Source: Haplomitrium mnioides
Taxonomy: Eukaryota; Marchantiophyta; Haplomitriopsida; Calobryales
Length of the DNA: 50,466 bases
Direction: 5' to 3'
NCBI GenBank assembly: GCA_049999725.1
Contig: JBNGIS010007632.1
Span: 39,382-89,847 of the forward strand
The notes beneath the pieces were generated by a model. That model was given only the letters and a program-made list of their open reading frames with translations. It searched no databases and was not told the DNA's origin. A program made the translations under genes and the position numbers. Shown piece after piece: positions 11,094-20,686 of this stretch. Position 1 is the first letter of the stretch. Every line of letters starts with the position of its first letter.

Positions 11094-11532
11094 TCCCTAC
11101 CCATAGTTCTGCATAATTAGGGAAATTCGACCTTGGTGTTTGGTTCTGAGAAAATGGTGGTGCACTATGGACCGGTTCCACATCTGGGAGAGACACAGGC
11201 GGAAGAGGAGTACGATAGTGAGTGGTTCAAAGAAGAGGAGGAATGGGAGTACCACTACTAGGTTCAAATGGTTAGTGAGGCCATGGAGGAGGATGGTGTC
11301 TATCAATTAGATTGAGCTAGCAGAGTACACGGAAATAGAGCACAGTCTGAGGGGATCCACTGAACATCTTGTAGGGGATGAGGACACTAAGGCGGGAAGT
11401 AAGTAGGGGTCCGAAGTGTCTCATCGGATGTAGGGGGAGGATACATAGAAGTCTGAAGAGTCTCTCACGGTGGAAGGGGGGTTGTGATTGGCGACCCTGA
11501 TGTAGGAGGGCGGTGCGCAATGGAGAAACGAG
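11094..11532 (+). other. Element C: linker between protease and RT
   Basis: This corresponds to B 5021-4864 plus flanks and contains short acidic and basic pieces with many stops. I recognise no separate domain. Confidence 0.5.
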
Positions 11533-12656
11533 GTGGGGGCAGTGCGGGAATCACAACACAAACAACTGGTTATCCAGGAGGGACGGAAATTCCACATAGG
11601 CTTTGAATTACCTGAAGAAGAGGAGCGAGCCATCACCCATCTCCTCACAAATTTCAGCGATGCCTTTTCGTGGAGTCATGTGGATCTGAAGGGAGTCCCC
11701 ATGGAATTGGGGGAACACAGGATTGACTTGGAACCTGCAGCAATCCCTATAAGACAGTGCCAGTACAAGATGAACCTCCGATTCTGCCTATTGGTGAAGA
11801 AGGAGATCGACAAGTTGTTGGAGGCAGATTTCATCTACTCGGTTTTAAACAATGAATGGGTGTCTCCACTAGTGGTGGTGCCCAAGAAGGTGAGGTAGGA
11901 TGGAGAACAGAAGATCCAAGTGTGCCAGGATTTCCGGAAGTTCATTGAGGCCACAAAGAAGGACCACTACTCGCTACCATTCATGGACGGGGTGCTGAAT
12001 TTGGTGGCAGGACAAGAAGTCTACAACTTCCTGGATGGATATTCAAGATACAACCAGATCTGGATCCGGGAGTAGGATCAGTTAAAGATGACATTCACCA
12101 CGAAATGGAGGGTATTTGCCTTCCGAAGGATGACTTTCGGACTTTGCAACACACCGGGCACCTTCTTGTGGATGATGATGAACATTTTCCATGACTACAT
12201 GAGGAAATTCCCGAAAATCTTCATCGACGATTTTGTGGTGTATGGGAAGCTTTGCGATCATGAGCAGGATGTGAGGCTCACCCTTCAACGATGCCGGGAG
12301 ATAGGGCTAAGATTACACCTAGGCAAGTGCTTCTTCGGAGTGAAGGAAGGGATACTCCTCGTGCACAAAATTTCCATTCGAGGCATTGAGGTAGACCAGG
12401 AAAAAATTGTAATTTGGATGAATGTGTTCTTTCCCACCAACCTTAAGGAGGTGCAAGGCTTCTTGGGGTGCGTGGGGTAATATAGGAGATTCATCGATCA
12501 GTTTGCCTCAGTGGCCTTACCCATCACCCAAATGACCAAGGGGGCAGCACACTTGAAGCCACCTCCGAGAGGTTGGCGAGCTTCCTCGAGTTGAAGAGGT
12601 GATTGGCAAGTGCCCCCGTATTAGTGCCGCCCAGCTAGTGGGAAGAATTCCACGTC
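11533..12656 (+). pseudogene. Element C: reverse transcriptase
   Basis: Blocks in order are FHIGFELPEEEERAITHLL, AFSWSHVDLKGVP, IPIRQCQYKMN, KKEIDKLLEADFIY (11800-11850), VVVPKKVR, KIQVCQDFRKF, HYSLPF, LDGYSRYNQIW, FRRMTFGLCNTPGTF (12120-12170), then the active site FIDDFVVYGK near 12220 with both Asp present. The connection region follows with KEVQGFLGCVG. In-frame stops occur at about 11896, 12073 and 12478, and frame is lost near 12590. Together with the intact DD motif this suggests slow decay after insertion rather than loss of one key residue. Confidence 0.88.
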
Positions 12657-13120
12657 ATGATTGATGTGTCTGGCTTCTACATTAGGGCAGTCTTGAGCCA
12701 GACGGATGAGAAGGGAAGGGACCATCAAATTTACTTTGCTAGTAGGCTACTAGCCCAAGCGGAGAAGAATTACTTTGCCACCGATCGCGAAGCCTTGGGA
12801 GTCATCTATGCCTTGAAGAAATTTAGGCATTACCTGTTGCATTACAAGGTGATCTTTCATACGGATCACAATGCTCTCAAGTATATGGTGAATAAGCCTG
12901 ATGTGACAGGTCGGATTGTGAGGTGAGTGCTTCTCCTACAGGAGTTTGACTTTGAAGTGCGGATCAAACTGGGGAAGAAGCACAGCAATGCCGACTTCTT
13001 CTCTTGGATGGTTGGACCGATCAACCATGAGCAAGTAAATAATGCTTTCCCAGATGAGGATCTATTCCAGATCAAAGCTGGAAAGCACACGGATTATGCC
13101 GCCATAATCGAATTCCTCCT
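12657..13120 (+). pseudogene. Element C: RNase H domain
   Basis: It starts at the conserved MIDVSGFYIRAVLSQTDEKG. It keeps the acidic residues in DREALGVIYALKKF and HTDHNALKYM (12780-12890) and the late NADFFSWM block, so the catalytic set looks better than in B. One stop at about 12925 (TGG to TGA when compared with the RWVYLL text in B) breaks the frame. Confidence 0.85.
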
Positions 13121-14340
13121 TTCAGCCCAAATTCTGAAGGGCAGCAGCAGAGAGGAAGCTGTAGTGTTCCTCCGAAGGACGAAACCATACCTTCTGATAA
13201 AGGGAGTGTTGCATAAGAGGGGCTATGATGGGATGATCAAGAGATGAATGGAGCGGGACCAATCCAAGGTGGTGATGCAAGCCTTGTACGGAGAGGAGGT
13301 GGAGGGCCATTTTGAAGCGGATACCACAATAAGAAAGATTCTGGATGCAGGGTACTTGTGGCCCATGCTGCAAAAGAATGTGCACTTCTGGGTGAAGAGA
13401 TGCGACACTTGCTAGAGGACGGGAAGGCGAGCAACTAACCAGCATCACCCCTTGGTCCCAATTATCCTCCTGGCACCCTTTGAAAAATGGGGAATCGATT
13501 TCATCAAGCCGATTGCACCATCCACTCGTAGGGGCGACATGTACATTCTACTCGCCACGGATTACGCTACAAAATGGGTGGAAGCCAGAGCCACCTCGAA
13601 GGATGATGCAAAAATGGTGGCTGCCTTCTTGTATGAGCAGATGTTTTGCAGGTTTGGGCCCCCGTTAGAGCTGGTGAGTGACTCGGGTACACACTTCATC
13701 AATCACATAATCAAGAACATGACCTCAAGATACTTGGTCAAGCACCACCACACCACGACTTATTATCCGAAGGCTAATAGGCTAACAGAGAGGGAAAATG
13801 GGATCATGGGCAAGATCCTTAGCAAAATAGTGGCAGCAAACAAGGCTGATTGGGACCTCAAGTTGCTAACCGCGACCTATGCGTATAATTTGGCCTATAA
13901 ACCCACCACCGGCCACTACCTCTATTTCCTAGTCTTTGGACAACACGCTCTCATGTCAGTGGAGTATGAAGTGCCCACCAGAAGACTATTGGAGGAGGAA
14001 AGAATGACAGAGGATTGGAGCAGGAGGGAAAGGTTACATTAGCTGGAGAGCTTGGAGGAGGCAAGTGAGCAAGCCCAGGGGAGGTTGGAGTACCACGAGA
14101 GATTCCGAAAGCAACCACATGACAAGGGCCTAAAACCAACAAATCTTTGTGAGGGAAACCTGGTGCTATTGTATGACAGTTGATTTGCACACTTCCCAAG
14201 GAAGTTACACACCAGATGGATGGGTCCCTTTATTTTGCAGAGGTTGCATCGAAACGAGTTCGTAGAATTGGAAACATTGGAGGGGCAGAAATTCGCCAAT
14301 CAAGTACATTTCGACCGCCTCAAAAAGTATGTGAACTAGG
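13121..14340 (+). pseudogene. Element C: H2C2 zinc finger and integrase
   Basis: The zinc-binding part is near 13300-13420 with the late CDTC pair. The core is open for 196 codons from 13452: FEKWGIDFIKP, then DYATKWVEA, VSDSGTHF and NRLTERENGIMGK give D, D and E. The tail reads YLYFLVFGQHA, RRLLEEERMTEDWSRRER, then after a stop KLHTRWMGPFILQRLH and QVHFDRLKKYVN. The protein ends there with no chromodomain, which separates this element from chromoviruses. Stops at about 13243, 13413, 14040 and 14181. Confidence 0.88.
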
Positions 14341-14555
14341 AGGAAGATGGAGGGGGACCCGGGTCAATCTGTTTGGGGATTCCAAGTCGGCAGGAGTGAG
14401 TGTGTTGAGTGTGTTGAGTGTGTGAGTGTGTGAGTACATGAGTGAATGGTGATTGCACTACGGTAACTTTGTATCCAGTCATCCAGTGACCACTTCGGAG
14501 GAGGCAACCAAGAGAGTGGAACGGAGGAAGGTGTTTGCGAGGGCGCTTCACACTT
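14341..14555 (+). other. Element C: 3' untranslated body with GTGAGT-type simple repeat
   Basis: After the integrase stop comes a short non-coding stretch with a gagtgtgttgagtgtgtgag-type simple repeat at about 14395-14440. The matching region is deleted in element B. Confidence 0.6.
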
Positions 14556-14565
14556 AAAGGGGGAG
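14556..14565 (+). other. Polypurine tract of element C
   Basis: The tract aaagggggag lies three bases before the LTR start TGTCAGCC at 14569. It is the expected second-strand primer position. Confidence 0.8.
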
Positions 14566-15230
14566 TTATGTCAGCCGGTGACATAAGGTACTATGGAAGA
14601 ATTTGTGGAATCGGAGGTGACATTGGAGCGATTCTCCTTTTGTAAGTGTTAAAGTACCCCAAAAGCAGTGAATCAACTCCTATCAGCGAGTACGAGTAGG
14701 TCGCCTAGTCCCGAGGAGTGGAATTGGGCCTGTGACGGGGAAGGAAGGGAGGTCAACAGAAGAAGGGTTTACGGGATCGCTTCGGAATTTGAAAAAAGAG
14801 TTGTGACTGCCAACGAATGGGGGCACCACTAAAATTTGAAGGAAGCGGAATAGAGCCTACAAGCATTATGGAGATGTAGGAATTGGGGCTCGGATAGGGA
14901 GGAATGGAGCACTCACCAGAGGCAATCAGCCGAGAAGAGGAAGGAAGGGCGACCTCGGAAATGGAGAAGGATCGAGGAGCAGATGAGGAGGACCAAGGGC
15001 ACGGGGTGGAGATCGAAGATCGATAGCCGTTGGAAGGGACCGTAGGAAAGGAAATCGCTGCAACATAAGCTTTCTGATGCCCACACGCTAGAAGCCGGAA
15101 TAAGGAAGAGAAAGGAGGGGGCAACGACCTTCGTAAGCAGCAACAAAGCCGAGGAGCGTGGGACACTCCGCTTCCTTAGGCGTTAACGGGCTTTACTAGG
15201 GTCCAACCCCACTTTGGACTTCACGGTTCT

Positions 15231-15380
15231 GGGGGATTCTACGAAAACGTGGCAAGCGCTGAGGTGTCCGGGGGATTCTTCGGAAACGTGGCAAGTGTGG
15301 AGGTGTCTCGGGGGTTCTTCAGAAACGTGGCAAGCACGGAGGTGGCCGAGGGATTCTACGGAGACATGGCAAATTCAGAG
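15231..15380 (+). repeat. 39-40-bp tandem repeat in the C LTR (4 units)
   Basis: Units begin gggggattctacgaaaacg, gggggattcttcggaaacg, gggggttcttcagaaacg and gagggattctacggagac at 15231, 15270, 15310 and 15348. Each contains an acgtggcaag-type core. Degenerate units of the same kind occur in the B LTR (9738-9845) and in D (about 17285-17370). Confidence 0.8.
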
Positions 15381-15415
15381 GGCCTATTGGTCAACCTCGG
15401 AACCCCGGATCCGAA

Positions 15416-16495
15416 GGTGGTCCAACTTCAAGTTGGAAGGTGACGTCGGACGACGTTGTGAGGAACCAGATCAACTGCGGGCCCAGAGGTTACGAGGTTT
15501 TCGTTGGACTCTTTGTCCGAGGAATACTTCGGAATCTCCGATGGTCAACTTCGGATCCCCAGTCAGCGCGGTGGTCCAATTTCCCGGTTGAAAGCGGCAT
15601 TGGACGGCATCCTACAAAAGAAAGTCAACTGCAGGCTTAGAGGTAACGAGGTTTTCTTTGGACTCCTTGTCCGAGGAATACTTCAAAATCTTCTGCGTTC
15701 AACTTTGGAACCCCAGTCAGCGCGGCGGTCCAACTTCTAGTTAGAAGATGACGTCGGACGTCGCCCTCAGGAACCAAGTCAACTACGGGCCCAGAGATTA
15801 CGAGGTTTTCCTTGGACTTCCCATCCGAGGAATATTCCAAAATCTCTCCTTGGTCAACTTCAGAACTCAAGTGAGCGTGGCAATCCATCTTCTTGGTTTA
15901 AAGCAGCGTTGGACGGCGCTCTGCGGAAGAAAGTGAGCTGCGGGCCCAAAGGTTACAAGGTTTTCTTCAGACTCTCTGTTCGAGGAATATTCCAGAATCT
16001 CTCCTTGGTCAACTTCGGAACTCAAGTCAGCGCAAGGATCCACCTTTCTGGTTGAAGGCAGCGTCGAACGGCACCTTGTGGAAGAAAGTTAGCCTCAGAA
16101 TCCTGAGTCCGAGGGGTTCTTCAGACTCACATGTCTTAGGGATCCTTCGGGTTAGAGCCATAGTCAACTACATATGCAGGTCAATGTGGCGGTCCACCTT
16201 CTTGGTTGAAAGCGGTGCTGGATGGAGCCTTGTGGAAAAAGTCAACCTCAGACTCAAGAGTCCGAAGCGTTCTTCAGACTCACCTGTGTAAGAGATCCTT
16301 TGGGTCAAAGCCGCGGTCAACTATGAACGCAAGTCAACAGGTGGTCCACCTTCCCAGTTGAAAGCGGCGTCGGATGGCAACAACAAAAGAAAGTCAACAT
16401 CGGAGTCTGCGGTTCCACGAGATTCTTCGGACTTGGTTTCACGGGATTCTTTGGGCTCGGTTTTGCGAGATTCTTTGGACTCGATTCCGCGGGAT
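15416..16495 (+). repeat. About 154-bp satellite-like array in the C LTR (7 units)
   Basis: A gtggtccaacttc-like block recurs at 15416, 15571, 15725, 15877, 16033, 16186 and 16341, that is every 152-156 bases. Within each unit follow a gttgaaagc block, a cgtcggacg block, an aagaaagtcaac block and a gaggaatattcc or similar block. Units are 70-85% alike by eye. The last unit grades into the 24-bp array. Confidence 0.82.
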
Positions 16496-16554
16496 TCTTC
16501 GGACTCGGTTCTGCAAGATTCTTCGGACTCAGTTTCACGGGATTCTTCGGACCA
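16411..16554 (+). repeat. 24-bp minisatellite in the C LTR (6 perfect-length units)
   Basis: Six consecutive 24-base units, each of the form ggttccgcgggattcttcgg plus actc, start at 16411, 16435, 16459, 16483, 16507 and 16531 with no length change. Because 24 is divisible by three, several frames stay open on both strands, giving misleading repeat peptides. Confidence 0.92.
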
Positions 16555-16700
16555 TACCTCATAAACCTCGGAACTGATCGTTGTACTTGGATCATTCCGC
16601 AAATAGGCGGGACTGGTGTCGCCACGTCTAGAGCCCGGGACTAGCGGGAAAAACAACCTTTTCAAATGGAATGGACACGCAGGGATAGAAGCCTGACGGG

Positions 16701-16710
16701 TATAAATGGA
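16701..16710 (+). promoter_or_regulatory. Probable TATA box of the C LTR
   Basis: The sequence tataaatgga lies after the repeat arrays. The homologous place is gtatagat in A, B and G. It would set the start of element RNA, placing the arrays upstream in U3. Confidence 0.55.
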
Positions 16711-16757
16711 GGGGCTACTACATTGAATGGGTTGGTGTGTATGCAAATTGGAGACAC

Positions 16758-19700
16758 TGTCAGCCAGTGGTTTGGAGCACTAAAGCTGAATGCACGAAAT
16801 AAGAAGCACCATTGCCAATATGTCCCCTTTGTGAGTGTGAAGGCCTCTCAGGAACAGAGTTGCTTCGGGGTGAGAGGAGGAGAGAGCAGTGATTGCCAGC
16901 CACGGGAGGGGCCCCATTTTCAAATTCGAAGCAGGCCAGCGAGAATCCATGGACCTAAGGAGGATGAGGGGATCGAAGCCTGGGGAAAAGAAACAGAGCA
17001 GCCACCTATGGCAAAGCGATCGCAAGAGGAAGAAGAACGGATCAACAACAAGGAAGTCCGAAGGCACTCCGAAGAAAGGCAGATCGCTGGGGTTTTGCAG
17101 CGGCCACAAATCAGGAAGCAAGGATCAAGAGCTGACAAAAGGAGGTGAGATCGTCACGAGGGCGAGCAAGGCCAGGGAAGAGGGACGCCTTGATCCCGCA
17201 AGCAAGAGCGAGCCCTGCAAGGGCCGATCGAACGCTCCATTCGAGTCTGGAATCTTGGTTGAAGAGTGGAGTCTCTGAAAGGTCCCACGAGATTCCACGG
17301 AAATGTGGCGTCTCCAGAGACCTTTGCGGGATTCCACGGACGACGTGGCGGCACCAGGAGGCCCGCGGATCCGCGGACATGCGCCTCCCAAAGTGGGGAG
17401 CCCACTTAACAAGGTTCCGATCCGTCTTACGACGTGGGGACCCCGGTTAAGAGGGATCCATGAGGAACCCAACAGGGGAGCAAGGAGGAGGGCCCGAAAA
17501 AGCGACTTATCAGGGATCTGGCCGAAGGAAAATGGGACAGTGCTGGAAGGGCGATATATCGATGATCCGATCAGAGGAGGAGAGTGGAAGCCGAAGGGGC
17601 AACCTAGCGCAGATTCGTCAAGAAGAAACACAGAGGAGAGTCAAAAGGGGGACTGATCACCGATCTGACCGAATAAGAGCGAGTGAAGGCAAAAAGGCGA
17701 CTTGTCGGCGAACCGATTCAAACGACGCGCATCGATGGCGAAGCGGTGACCTATTGCAAACCGTCCAATGGGAAGAAGGCTGAGCCAGAAGGGCGATATG
17801 GCACCTATCCGGTGGGGGGAAACGAATGGCACGGCGAAAGGACGATTTATCGGCAAATCGGCGAGCGAGATGAGAGCGTCCGGAAAATGATGGTAACGTC
17901 GGTGCGACCGACAGATGAGCTAGCAGCGCCAAAAAGGTGACTCTTTGCTGCTTCGGCAACGAGAAGGGTGAAAGTTTGACGGGGTGCGGCAAGCGTTTGA
18001 AAGTTCGAAAGGGCGAACGGTTCGAAAAGACCTTGTAGTTCTTATATTGAGCTTTCGAAAGTGTTAACAAAGATAGCCTCGGACGCACACGTGGTTCTTA
18101 CTTCGAAGGTACGTTGAAACGGCGACATCGGCACAGTTCTTATTTGGCGAGCAGGGGAAGTTTGCTGCGGCTCTACAGATGACATGGCGAGCGCAGGGAG
18201 TCCGCGGGAGGCTTCAGAATTGTGGCGCGCTGAGGAGCTTGGTTGTGTTTCAGAAGGTCAACGTCGGAAGAAGGGTCTGTGCGACGGTCCACCTACCCTT
18301 TGCGGGGCGGCGTCGGACGGCGGCCTTTGGATGACGTGGCGCCTTAGGAAGCATGTAAGGGGTTCCGTGGGTAAACCTCAAAAGAAAGTCAGCTGACGGT
18401 CCACCTACCCCTTTGCGGGGCGGCGTCGGATGGCGCTCTTTGGAGAACATGGCGACTCCAATGACCTCGAAGCAACTCACGGGACACGCAGCCCAAGAAA
18501 GAGAGTTCACCGGTCCTCGGGCAACATACGGATCAACTACGGAAAGAGAAGTCATCACGACGGTCAGCTTACCCCCTTGTAAGGCGGCATCAGACAACGG
18601 TGCAGCGGACGACATGGCACGAGGAGAAGAAAGAGGATCTACGGGGGAATTTGTGGGGATTCCATAGACTGAGTCCCGTGAGGCACTTCGGAACTCGGTT
18701 CCGAAGCGCCTCTTTGGACTCAGTTTTATGGGAATCTACAGAATCTCTTCTCGCAAGATTCCTTGAAGCTCCTCGTTGAAGTTACCGTTGACCTTGGCTT
18801 TTTCTCGACCAACTACAAGACACGAGGCGCCTTCTCCCATTCCGTGGTAACGGGATTACCAAACAGTGAAGCCACGCGTCGTCGTCTCCTATTCCGAGCT
18901 AACGGCCATAACGACTATTCATCGGATCGGGCGTCAGGGGGTAGCGCGCAAAGGGAGTATACATCGCTTGCCATCGAATTCTTCTAGGTTGATGCACAGA
19001 CAATCTCTCGGCGCGAGGCGACTGCATGGAAAGGAGAATCGCAACAAGGGGGGCTGGGTTGAGAATTCACTGACAAGACCACGTGAAGCAGAGGTACTCG
19101 CTCAAGGAGAACCGGGGGATTTAGAGGAGGACAGGGGGGAGACCCAGGTGACCTCATCCTTGTAGGCAAACCAGGGCGGAGGGTTACTAATACGAGATCT
19201 CGATTGGATTCGGGCCAACTAAGACTTCGGGAGAGGCCACCATGGGAGGACGTGGGGTTGTCTCTACATTCTCTGTAGAAGCATCACGACCTGAGGACAA
19301 GGAAATCGCAATGAGGGGCGACTGGAGTGGGAATTCAGTGAGGAACTACGTGAAGCAGGGGTACTAGCTCAAGGGGAACCGGGGGATTTAGAGGAGGATT
19401 TAGAATGAGACCCAGGTGACCTCATCCTTGCAGGCGGAGGGTTACTCATACAATAGTTCGAAGGGATTCCGGCTAGTTATGACTTCGGGAGAGGTCGTCA
19501 AGTGAGGAGCTTTGGGTTGTCTCTGCCATTCCTTGTGTGTGAGCATCAACCTATAGTGTTCGGAGGACACTCTAGTGTGTTTTCTTCAAGTGGGGGGGGC
19601 TGTGCTAGTGCCTGCGCACTGCGTGGGATGACCCATTGAGGCTCGAGGGTGGAGTGGGCTACCTGCAGCTGGTAAAGCTGTCTTCCAGAGGTGGAAGTCA

Positions 19701-20506
19701 AAGAAACTCTCTTCCTAACGTGAGGAAGTAAAAGCAGGGCTTCTCGCAAGGGAAGTTAAAAAACTATCTGGAGAGGAGGGTGTGTGGGTTGCTAGGCTGC
19801 AGCTGTAAGGCAGCTGGACTCATAAGGGCAGTATCATTTGGTAGAAATCTAGAGGACCTTAAAGGACTCTGTTTTCTCTTGTACATAGTGTATAAATGTG
19901 TTGTTCATATATGTGTAGTTAGATTTCCTTTCTGCATTGTGTTGTAGAGTTGTATTAGATTAGGAGACACATATCAGTTGAGTAGACCATGGGAACAGCC
20001 TTGAGAGGGGAGTTCAATCCCTTGACACAAGTCTGGTAGCATGGGGGTAAATGCTCTCTGGGCTGATTCTGTTGCATAGATTAGTACATGCTAGGATAGT
20101 TAGGAATATTTGGACCAGTGCTGTGACCACCCTAAGAGGGGGAGTCGAGACCTCTGGTAGTGTTCAGTTGTGCAAGCCACTAGCACCATTCTGCCCAAGC
20201 ACAAATAAGGTGGCAGAGCCTAAGTCATTGGGTTCTATGAATAAAGCGGAAGAATCACACAAATCACAGATGGGTGTAATGGATGTGGACCTGAGAATGG
20301 TTGAATGTCTGACTTGAGTTTGAGAAGAAGAAGAGTGAGAAAAGCATACCAGGCCTGTAAGGAGAGGAAGAGTCCTTAAGGTTTGAAAGTGGTAACTGGC
20401 AAGGGGCCATCTCAGAAAAGAACCTAAAAGCCCGTAAACCTGTCCTCCCCTGCACTCAAAACAGGGCCTGAAAAGGTTGAGGCGTGAAGCAGGGGAGCGA
20501 CATGAA
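16758..20506 (+). repeat. Element D 5' LTR (about 3.7 kb)
   Basis: It starts TGTCAGCCAGTGG directly at the break in the C LTR and ends near gacatgaa before a primer site. The 3' part (about 19600-20500) aligns with the B LTR (gaggtggaagtcaaagaaa, aaaaactatctggagag). The 5' part is more diverged and expanded. It contains an array of about nine degenerate 46-50-bp units (17500-17950, aggcgacttatc-like), three units with cggtccacctaccc (18284, 18399, 18559) and a roughly 270-bp tandem duplication (19020-19540). Both strands stay open over long GC-rich stretches, but nothing resembles a protein family. Confidence 0.75.
19020..19540 (+). repeat. About 270-bp imperfect tandem duplication in the D LTR
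   Basis: Copy 1 (about 19020-19290) and copy 2 (about 19295-19540) share gaatcgcaa, ggtactcgctcaagg, accgggggatttagaggagg, gacccaggtgacctcatcct, gacttcgggagaggcc and tgggttgtctct in the same order. Confidence 0.85.
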
Positions 20507-20510
20507 TTTT

Positions 20511-20686
20511 TTGGCGCAAGAAGGAGGGCCAAGGGTTTGAAAAACCTGAGACCAACCCGAACCAGAAAGACCACTTTGTGCATAAGAGACTCAAGTCAGT
20601 TTGTGAGAAGGTTACTTCTGAGAAACAAAGCGATTGGGTGTGTATCTGTTGAGGAAGAGTGGCGGGCAGAAGAGGCCATGTTATGT
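20511..20686 (+). mobile_element. Element D primer site, leader and gag approach, cut at 20686
   Basis: The primer site ttggcgcaagaaggagg (20511-20527) matches B. The following leader (cctgagaccaacccga, cactttgt, gttgaggaagagtgg) aligns with the B leader down to just before the gag start. At 20687 the sequence switches without transition into the left copy of the E-type LTR, so the D body is absent here. Confidence 0.75.

Larger units (their letters stand above)
10503..16757 (+). mobile_element. Element C: 3' half of a Ty3/gypsy element, plus strand
   Basis: It starts abruptly with ggactatgtgagg, which corresponds to the B body at about 5822, immediately after the outer end of the B LTR at 10502. 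It contains the protease, RT, RNase H and integrase regions, a polypurine tract and a 3' LTR, and is colinear with B in inverted orientation. The missing gag half would lie left of element A if A-B inserted into C. The LTR is cut at 16757 by element D. Confidence 0.85.
14569..16757 (+). repeat. 3' LTR of element C, cut by element D
   Basis: It starts TGTCAGCCGGTGACATAAGG directly after the polypurine tract and aligns in inverted orientation with the B LTR from 10502. It carries three nested tandem arrays (about 39-bp, 154-bp and 24-bp units, listed separately) and a TATA box at 16701. Homology to B stops after gagacac at 16757, where a second TGTCAGCC begins. The last roughly 1.1 kb of a full LTR is therefore missing here. 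Confidence 0.85.

Noticed and set aside
16411-16554. CRISPR-like regular array
   Set aside because: The units abut with no unique spacers, and the context is a plant LTR.
15214-16746. Open stretches up to 141 codons on both strands in the C LTR
   Set aside because: They follow the 24-, 39- and 154-bp arrays and occur in overlapping frames of both strands. The peptides are repeats with no domain.
17125-17656. A 168-codon minus-strand and a 117-codon plus-strand open stretch in the D LTR
   Set aside because: GC-rich tandem-repeat sequence leaves both strands open at once. No family resemblance and no start or stop context.
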